Shown here: positions 56,501 through 64,000 of the stretch, in pieces
How positions within the stretch are numbered: the stretch's first letter is position 1
How the letters are laid out: the number at the start of each line of letters is the position of its first letter
NCBI RefSeq assembly: GCF_047675955.1
Contig: NC_132927.1
Span: forward strand, 61,919,702 to 61,983,701
Reading direction: 5' to 3'
Length of the DNA: 64,000 nucleotides
Source: Chlorocebus sabaeus
Lineage: Eukaryota; Chordata; Mammalia; Primates; Cercopithecidae
Notes under the pieces: model-generated
The model's input: only the letters and a program-made list of their open reading frames with translations
Databases searched by the model: none
Told to the model about the DNA's origin: nothing
Made by a program: the position numbers and the translations under genes

Positions 56501-57639
56501 AATAAATTGACCATCCTTGAGACTGACTAGCCTTCAGATTTTTCATGATGGAGCTATCACAACTTCTCAGTGGATGCATATATTATTATGGCAAATCAAG
56601 GGAAAATTTTAGAAACCTCAAAAATCCTGTCTTCTAAAGCCCTTGGTCATCCATTCCTACTTTTTATAAAAATTCTTTTTGTGATTATTTGATGGCTGCA
56701 CACTTATCTGATTTGAAAGTTTCAGATGGAATCAAGATATGTCTATACCCATAGGGTGAGCTCAAAGAGCCATTAAAAGGTCTTGAGTTGGGTTATTGTT
56801 AGTAATGAATTTGTTTCATACTTGAGATGTTGCTCTAAGTGTTTTGTAGATTCCGCTGAAAAAGCACACATGTCACAATCTATTAGGGCATTAGTAAACT
56901 GGCTTCTGAATTTATGCTCTTATTTTTTTTCCATAACATAGAAAAAAATGTGTGCTTTAGGGGATATTATATAAGCTTTATTTTCATTGGCTCTACTGAA
57001 AGTTAAGGATACAAAACTTTTTAACGGTAATACCCCAAACGATATGTCATTTTAGCACACACACACCAACTGGAGATCATATCTGTCTATTTTTGTTTGT
57101 TTGTTTCTTTTGGTGTGAAGTCTAAACTAGACGAAAACCTCAATATACCCTTAGGGGAATTCTTATTATTTCAATGACATAATAAACCTCCGTATTGGGT
57201 CACTCTTTTCTTAATGTAAAACTATGCTGGCTCAGAAAGTCTTCTAAACTCCCTAGTTGGGATAGGATGGGCCTTCGTTGGTTTGGCTTTGATTTCATTC
57301 AGCAAACATTTACCGGGGCCTCGTAAGTTCTGGTACTGAATAAGAATATTTTCCAGGAGAGTTAAATTTTGCACATCAAAAGTCTTTCTTGGAAGCTGCT
57401 GGTTTTTAACACTCTTTCTGGGCCTGGATTCTTTCTGCCTCTTTGCTTTCTTTGAGCACTCACACCGCTGTATTTAAATAATCAGCCTAGGATTCTGCTA
57501 GTTCCAGCACTAGAGTGGTCTCAACTGTTTTCTCCTCTGGGTTCCCTGACTCTGACTTGGTTAACACCCTTCCTTTAGTCTTTTTCTAATTTAGCCTTTC
57601 CAACACATTGAAGGACAAATGCTAATCATAATCTATAAG
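56501..57639. other. 3' flank with first copy of a duplicated block
   Basis: An AATAAA lies at 56,501-56,506. The duplicated block is at 56,681-56,789. CATTCAGCAAACATTTACCG near 57,296 is a tiny L2-like remnant. Confidence 0.45.
56681..56789 (+). repeat. Diverged duplicate block, copy 1
   Basis: Shares GATTATTTG.TGGC, ATCTGATTTGAAAG, ATATGTCTA and CATAGGGT in order with 58,421-58,521. I do not recognise the family. Confidence 0.75.
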
Positions 57640-58215
57640 GAATGGTACTGTAGTGCTTGCAAAATATGCATTTTTATTGCTTGCAAGATAGAATTCAAAC
57701 TCTTTGTGTGACATATGTGTCCTACTGCACATTGCTCCGACATTCCTTACCAATGTTGTCTCCTCCATTACATGCTCTAGATTATATATATATGTGTGTG
57801 TGTATATATATACATATATATGTGTGTGTGTATATTTATATATGACATGAGCTAACAAAATGCTTTCAGTTTATCTTCCTGGGATCTCAAGCTCCTTCAG
57901 ACCACTGTATATTTGCTGAAGGTCTTGCATCCTATGACATTCCCCTTTGCCTGATGATATATTTATCCTTTAAGATGCAAGTCAAATTCCTCTCTTCCAA
58001 AGCTGCTGGAATCACACCTGCCAATTATCTGACCCCTTTGTGCAGTTAATACAACTTTAAAATACTTGTATTTTTAGCACCTATATATTGTAATTTTTTG
58101 TGAGTCTGCTTCATGCCTATACACTGGGGTCCCTGGAGAGAGAGAGAACGTATTCTGTAAATTGTTGTACGTCATCCAGCATTGAGAGCCATGCCCAGGC
58201 CCTGGTAGGTGCCCA
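57640..58215 (+). mobile_element. L2 LINE 3' region with AT/GT microsatellite
   Basis: CAAGATAGAATTCAAACTCT, AAGATGCAAGTCAAATTCCT and GCCATGCCCAGGCCCTGGTA follow the L2 3' region. A (TA)n/(TG)n tract at 57,782-57,843 lies inside it. Confidence 0.55.
57782..57843. repeat. (TA)n/(TG)n compound microsatellite
   Basis: TATATATATATGTGTGTGTG and two further TA/TG alternations. Confidence 0.85.
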
Positions 58216-58420
58216 GCTACAGGGGAAGAGCCACTCTGTCAGTAGCTTATGGCCAGATGGTTTTTTTTTTTAAGCCCCAGAAAGAGCTGCAGAGTTCTGA
58301 CTTATGCAACATTAGCCTTGCTCAAACACCACAGTATGCATTTTACAAGAAAAAACAAATATACATATTTTCTTTAAAATCTCTTGATTCCTCATTAACA
58401 TTTTTAAAAGAAATGTTTTG
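58216..58420. other. 3' flank, no recognised element
   Basis: Short unique stretch with a T-run near 58,261-58,271. Confidence 0.45.
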
Positions 58421-58521
58421 ATGATTATTTGGTGGCCATGCATCTGATTTGAAAGCTTTAGATGAAATCAGTATATGTCTACATTCATAGGGTATGCTGA
58501 GAGAACAATTAAAATGACTTG
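58421..58521 (+). repeat. Diverged duplicate block, copy 2
   Basis: The counterpart of 56,681-56,789 in the same orientation, about 1.74 kb further on. It ends just where an Alu has inserted. Confidence 0.75.
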
Positions 58522-58522
58522 A

Positions 58523-58848
58523 ATAACATCTTTTTATTTTTTCTTTTTTTGAGTTGAAGTCTCACTGTCTCACCAGGCAGGAGTGCAGTAGCACAAACTC
58601 GGCTCACTGCAATCTCCGCCTCCCAGGTTCAAGCAATTCTCCTGCCTCAGCCTCCTGAGTTACTGGGACTATAGGCATGCGCCACCATGCCAGGCTAATT
58701 TTTTGTACTTTTAGTAGAGACGGGTTTTGCCACGTTGGCCAGGCTGGTCTTGAACTCCTGACCTCAGGTGATCCGCCCATCTAGGCCTTCCAAAATGCTG
58801 GGATTACAGGCGTGAGCCACTGCACCAGGCCAAGAACATCCTTTTTAT
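58523..58848 (-). mobile_element. AluS element (antisense) with target-site duplication
   Basis: AACATCTTTTTAT before and AACATCCTTTTTAT after flank an antisense Alu whose body ends at CACCAGGCC (58,831). Confidence 0.9.
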
Positions 58849-58923
58849 ATATTGCAGACAAACTCAAAACTGAATCAGCTTACAGAAAAGCATACAAAAA
58901 GGTATCTTTAAAAATCACCTTAA

Positions 58924-59226
58924 GGCCAGGCACGGTGGCTCACGCTTATAATCCCAGCACTTTGGGAGGCCGAGGCAGGCAGATCACAACGTCAAGAAAT
59001 GGAGAGCATCCTGGCCAACGTGGTGAAACCCCGTCTCTACTAAAACTACAAAAAACTAGCCAGGCTTGGTGGTGCATGCCTGTAGTCCCAGCTACTCAGG
59101 AGGCTGAGGCAGGAGAACTGCTTGAACCCAGGTGGCGGAGGTTGCAGTGAGCCGAGATCCTGCGGTTGCACTGCAGCCTGGAGACAGAGTGGGACTCATT
59201 TAAAAAAAAAAAAAAAAAAAAAAAAA
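58924..59226 (+). mobile_element. Alu element (AluS/AluY-like)
   Basis: Full dimer from GGCCAGGCACGGTGGCTCAC to a 26-nt A-tail (about 59,201-59,226). It faces the antisense Alu that ends 92 bp earlier. Confidence 0.92.
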
Positions 59227-59544
59227 CCCTTGCAACAAAATATCACCATCATGAAAAGTCCACAAAGCACAAGTAGACACCAAGTTAAACATTTTGACAG
59301 TTTGCTAGTCAAAATGAATTCTTTGCATGTGAAAAGCAGAGAGAGAGTTTTTTTTTCATCAGCAAAATCAAAAGAGACAGTCATTTTTCACTATGTCATA
59401 TCCCATATAAAAATATAGCATATATCATTTAAAGGTTTATGTCGTGTTATCTTGGTTATTGCCATGAGAATAAATAGTCTTTCCTAGAAATGATATGCTC
59501 CTAAAGAAGAAGGGAGTGGAGAGTGGTAGTTATTAAGAAATCAG
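59227..59544. other. 3' flank, no recognised element
   Basis: Unique-looking AT-rich DNA. Confidence 0.45.
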
Positions 59545-59755
59545 TTTGAAATCAAACTTACTTATTTTGGAATCCTGCTTCAACCACTGACCTGCCAACT
59601 GGCCTTGGCAATAACTTGCACTTTATGGTTATCCGTGTAATTTTCCTAAAATGGAGATGATGGTGTCTAACACATATGGTGGTCGTCAGAATTAAAGGCA
59701 TGTATAGTAGTTGACACAGTATCTGGTACTGAGTATACATTGAATAAATGACATA
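59545..59755 (+). mobile_element. MIR SINE, nearly full length
   Basis: TTGGAATCCTGCTTCAACCA, TAATTTTCCTAAAATGGAGA and GTACTGAGTATACATTGAAT follow MIR order. Confidence 0.75.
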
Positions 59756-60256
59756 TTATTGACATGTTATTTTCATGCAGATGTAATTCACAAGCACATG
59801 GTGACAAATTGCCACCTTTTTATGATGAAAACCAAATTTCTCGAGTATTAAGATCAGAATTATATGTAGAGATGATCTATTTAAAGGTAATTAGCACACA
59901 GAATTCCTCATTACACTCAATAATTTGCACAGCCATTATAAAGATGAGTCTATCAGGAAGGATTTCATTATTTTCTATTCTTTCTGGGGGAAATAGTTGA
60001 GAAGATGAAGTGCCATGGGCTAACGCGCAACCATGGCAGGCCTTTTTTCTCATGGTGAGTGGGATCATTGAACAACATTGTTGAACAGAAAGAGAACAGA
60101 CTTCTTTATGATGTAGCATATATTCTATCTGGTAGAGTACACGTAGGTGTGGTTATTGCTGAAAATTAATTCAGAATATGTGGGTGTCAGAAGAGCCCCA
60201 GGAACAAGCATTCAGAAGGCATTGGAAATCAAAATGCTAAAAACGAAATCAAGATA

Positions 60257-60563
60257 AGCTGAGCACAGTGGCTCATGCCTATAATCGCAGCACTTTGGGA
60301 GGCCAAGATGGGAGGATTGCTTGAGGTCAGAATTTCCAGACCAGCCTGGGCAATGCAGTGAGAACCCATCTCTATAAAAATAAAATAAACTAAAATTAGC
60401 CCAGGTGTGGTGGCATGTGCCCATAATCCCAGCTACTTGGGAGGCTGAAGCAGAAGGGTCACTTGAGCCCAGGAGATCAAGGTGACATTGAGCTCTGATT
60501 GTGCCACTGCACTCTAGCTTAGGCAACTGGGCAAGACCCTGTCTTTAAAAAAAAAAAAAAAGT
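60257..60563 (+). mobile_element. AluJ element
   Basis: AAGCTGAGCACAGTGGCTCA through GCTTAGGCAACTGGGCAAGA to an A-tail. Many substitutions and GAGCCCAGGAGATCAAGG fit an old subfamily. Confidence 0.9.
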
Positions 60564-61329
60564 AATAAATTTCTGATGTGCTGTTTCAGAAATCTATAAT
60601 TTTAAGTAAGACACAGTTTTATCTGATTCTAGTACACCACCAATTACGGCATCTAAATCCACACTTGGTTTGCTGATAGTGGGGATGGTAGCAGTCAAAT
60701 GGAAGAACATTTTAATGTCTCTGCAATGCAGATGCGATCGTCTACCACCTGTCATGCAGTTACTTTTCACAAGCGATATCATTATTAAGTTTGTAATCTG
60801 TTTGTTATTATCAGGCATGCATCCTCTTCAGCTGGGCCATGTTGTTTTCTTTCTGTACACTTTGTGGTAGTTAATAGTCTCAAAGCAATTCACTCACTAT
60901 GGTCTGTATTAGCATTATTTTCCTTTCTATTTATGTCTTTCCTTGCTCAATAAATGCAGAAGTTCAGATATTTGATGACGGGGGAAATACACTTTCTCAG
61001 TCCTTGACTGCATGATTTAATTGGTTTCAGGACAGTTATTTGGCAAGTGTCAATGGCTACTGGCATTCCTGTGGTCTACTGCTAATCTCTATTCTGTTTG
61101 GACCAGTGTCTGTTTTGATTGGTAGGCCTCAGCTATCCTATTGTTAAATATTTTACAATTATCTGCCCTCATTAGTTGGAATACAGCATACCTTACTAGT
61201 GTATCCGAAGTAAGGAAGAAGCAGGAAGTGAGCTGTTTTGTAATGGAGGCCAGTTATATCTAATAGAGAGCAACAGTGTCTCTAAGACCGTAGCGTATTG
61301 GATGGGAAGCTATATTATGCAAACATGAT
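60564..61329. other. 3' flank, no recognised element
   Basis: Unique-looking. ORFs on both strands at 60,594-60,870 are mutual shadows. Confidence 0.45.
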
Positions 61330-61530
61330 GAATCTTTTAAGTTCTGAGTTCAGTGCTGTCTACAGCTAAACTGAAACCTTGGCTCATACTTACCTTGGTT
61401 CTTGGGCATGTTTATGCATCAATTTTCTCATCTGTACATGGGTTAATAACAATACTCACCTCAACAGTAACCATACTGCACAGTGCCAGACACATACAAA
61501 ATGCTCAATGAATGTCAGTTGCTTTCTGAA
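61330..61530 (+). mobile_element. MIR SINE
   Basis: TCAATTTTCTCATCTGTACA and GCACAGTGCCAGACACATAC match the MIR core and 3' end. Confidence 0.7.
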
Positions 61531-61919
61531 AATATATGGAATTAGTGTGCAAAAAGTTGGGCTACATAATTCAAATCCCCTTTATATCTTGGGTAAGACC
61601 ACTTCTTGTTTGTTTCTTATGGCTTGTTTGTTTCTCTGTCTTGTTTCTTATAGTCAAAAGCACAGGAATTTAGTTGATCTCCCAAGTTATTTTGGACCTT
61701 AAATTCTGTTTTATGCTTGTTCATTTTCTATGTAGTTTAGATTTAGTTCATTGGACTGATTTGTGTTCTGTGTTCTTTTAAAATTCAGAAGATGTGTATA
61801 GGATAGATAGAGCAAACATAAACACTCAGTTTCATTGACTTGAGTATAAAGACTAACATGTTTCTATTAAAATAAACTTAAACTTGTTATGTTTGGGAAG
61901 CAACCTGCATAACCATTAA

Positions 61920-62100
61920 AAGCAGGAGTTACAGAATCACAAAGAACTGCGACTTTGTATCTGTGTGATATTATTTAATGTCCCTAAACCTCAGTTTCCT
62001 CATATACGAAATGAGGTACTAATAGTTTTAAGGATTTGATGAGATAATTTATATCATCTTCACTTCAGTGGTTGGCATATATTAAAATGCGTTATGACTG
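61920..62100 (+). mobile_element. MIR SINE
   Basis: CTCAGTTTCCTCATATACGA, then AAGGATTTGATGAGATAATT match MIR in sense orientation. Confidence 0.75.
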
Positions 62101-63402
62101 AAAAACTACAAATGAATAGAAAGAGAAGGGAGTGAAAACAAAACTCATTAGTTCAATCACTTCTCCCTCAAAACAAGGAAATGCAAACTATATTACTGAA
62201 TAGACTATTTATAAAGTACTCTATTTCAGTAAAAATTATCAAAGATATAGTGTCCTACAATACAAATTGTATAAAAAAGTTTCTTAAAATATTAAATATT
62301 TTATGTTTTCAAGCCTTTATGTAACAGCTATTAAACCCTAATATTTGACAGAAAAGGAATTATAAGAATAGCTAGAAAATATTAAATAATAAATGTGGTT
62401 TATTTTTGATGGAGTAGAACAGATTTTAACCCTGATCCCTGCCACTTTTATCTGAATCTTGAACAAATGTGCAATTATGGTTTAAAAACAGAAAGATGAC
62501 AAGTTTTTAGAATAATTAGGAAATTATTCTTTCCCAGACCTTCAATACTTTTATAAAAGCACTACTTAGCAGGTAACAATGGAATGTTAATTTCAAAATG
62601 TTTAGTCTTTAAAGTGGTTTCCTAAGAATATCTGCAGTGAACACTAGCTTTATTTCATCACATCATACACCTGAATATAATTAACATGGCTTTATTAAAG
62701 ATGTTTACATAATGTTTATATAATACAGACTTCCAATAATTGATAATAGTCTAATGATTGATATTTTAAATTAATGGCTTTTAATTGTGTAATTGGAAAG
62801 TGGTCCTTGGGACTCAGATTGAGGTATCATTATCTATTCTTTCATAAGCTGTTATTTATGATTCTCATTAATTAGTTCTTTGTTATGAAATCTTTAAAAG
62901 TTCATTAATTCTGTAAAGGGAATTTAATAAAATGCAACCAAATTAGTAAAATAATTATTTTTATAAAGTTAGTATTAAATATTATGCTACCTCTATAAGG
63001 ACCAAAATAGTATTTTTAAAAGAATTTATCAAAGTAAATATAATAAAAGTATTTAACGGTATTTGTATCGCAAACATTGAAAATCTACCCGGCAGTTTAA
63101 AGAACATCACTAACATTGCTTAAATGTAGGAAAATCAAAGGTGAAGTCATCTGTGGAAAAAAAAAAATCATATTCTTATTAACCTTAACTAATTTTCTAT
63201 AGTGACAGAACTTCAAACTTCCAGAGACATGTTTGAAACATTTTATTTCAGTAAATACAGCTGTCACCATTGAAAGAATTACTCCAAAGGAAATCTGTTT
63301 TAAAAACTGAAAAGTATAAACTGAAAAGTAAGCAACAAACCTTCTTCAGGAAAAGAAAAAGAAAGGCAAATAAAATACTTATATGAAATTATGAACATTC
63401 TT
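62101..63402. other. AT-rich 3' flank, no recognised element
   Basis: Very AT-rich, with many ATTAAT and AATAAA words and few G/C. It resembles gene-desert DNA and I can assign nothing to it. Confidence 0.45.
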
Positions 63403-63702
63403 GGCCGGTTGCGGTGGCTCACGCCGGTAATCCCAGCACTTTTGGAGGCTGAGGTGGGTGAATTATTTGAGATCAGGAGTTTGAGACTAGCCTGGCCAAC
63501 ATGCTGAAAGCCGGCCTTTACTAAAAATACAAAAATTAGCTGGGCATGGTGGCAGACACCTGTAATCCCAGCTACTCAGGAGGCTGTGACAGCAGCAGAA
63601 TTGCTTGAATGTAGGAGGCGGAGGTTGCAGTGAGCTGAGATCACAGCACTGAATTCCAGCCTGTGCAACAGAGCGAGACTTCGTGTCAAAAAGAAAAAAA
63701 AA
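63403..63702 (+). mobile_element. AluS element
   Basis: GGCCGGTTGCGGTGGCTCAC through TGTGCAACAGAGCGAGACTT to an A-rich tail. Confidence 0.92.
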
Positions 63703-63731
63703 AGGAGACTAACATTCTAACAGGTGAAACA

Positions 63732-63754
63732 AAACAAAAACAAAAACAAAAAAC
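63732..63754. repeat. (CAAAA)n short repeat
   Basis: Four to five CAAAA units just after the Alu tail. The final 250 bases of the window are otherwise AT-rich unique DNA. Confidence 0.75.
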
Positions 63755-64000
63755 ATGTTTTACAAAACAATAGTCAAAGTGGGCAAGTAAATAGTGGTGT
63801 CACATACATTTTTAGGGAAAAACAAACATGTTTTGTGGAGATAAATGTAAACACATTTTACATGTATAAATCATTTCTGGCATGGGTACAAATTTAACTA
63901 ATCAAGTGTAATTTATAAATTATAAAAAAATTTTCATCTAGACCAAGAAGTTATTAAAAGCATTAACAAGTAGTTGAAAATATTATCTCTGTAAGTATTA

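Overview
This is a window of primate, almost certainly human, nuclear DNA. Seventeen Alu-family elements, including AluY-like copies, mark it as primate. The one protein-coding exon encodes a 660-residue protein that I recognise as human FLRT2 (fibronectin leucine-rich transmembrane protein 2, chromosome 14q31). This identification is from memory of the protein; no search was run. There are no prokaryotic features, CRISPR arrays, tRNAs or rRNAs that I can support.

Layout. Positions 1 to about 47,969 read as the 3' part of the long first (5' UTR) intron of FLRT2, transcribed on the + strand; the upstream exon and promoter lie outside the window. The intron is a mosaic of old repeats (MIR, L2, hAT-Charlie MITEs, a Tigger-type MITE, an L1 3' end with a nested Alu, an ERV-type LTR with an internal triplication), younger Alus, microsatellites and unique sequence. 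Positions about 47,970 to 48,344 are the 5' UTR part of the last exon, with one short upstream ORF. The uninterrupted CDS is 48,345-50,327. A long 3' UTR follows, probably to about 54,860, where two AATAAA hexamers precede a T-rich stretch. The rest (about 54,860-64,000) is 3' flank or possible extended UTR, with L2, MIR and six Alu-family copies.

Only one gene is present, so there is no pathway to reconstruct. FLRT2 is a type I cell-surface protein that binds UNC5 receptors and latrophilins through its LRR ectodomain, and acts in axon guidance, cell migration and FGF signalling.

I did not find a new multi-gene system. The most unusual items are: a 70-bp-arm AT-rich near-palindrome in the intron (12,451-12,652); a threefold ~155-bp tandem duplication inside an LTR (34,207-34,673); a 13-bp perfect-stem hairpin in the 3' UTR (53,790-53,845); a diverged ~105-bp duplicate pair downstream of the gene (56,681 and 58,421); and a CpG-retaining, repeat-free block in the intron (about 31,875-31,990). 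Boundaries of old repeats are estimates made by eye.
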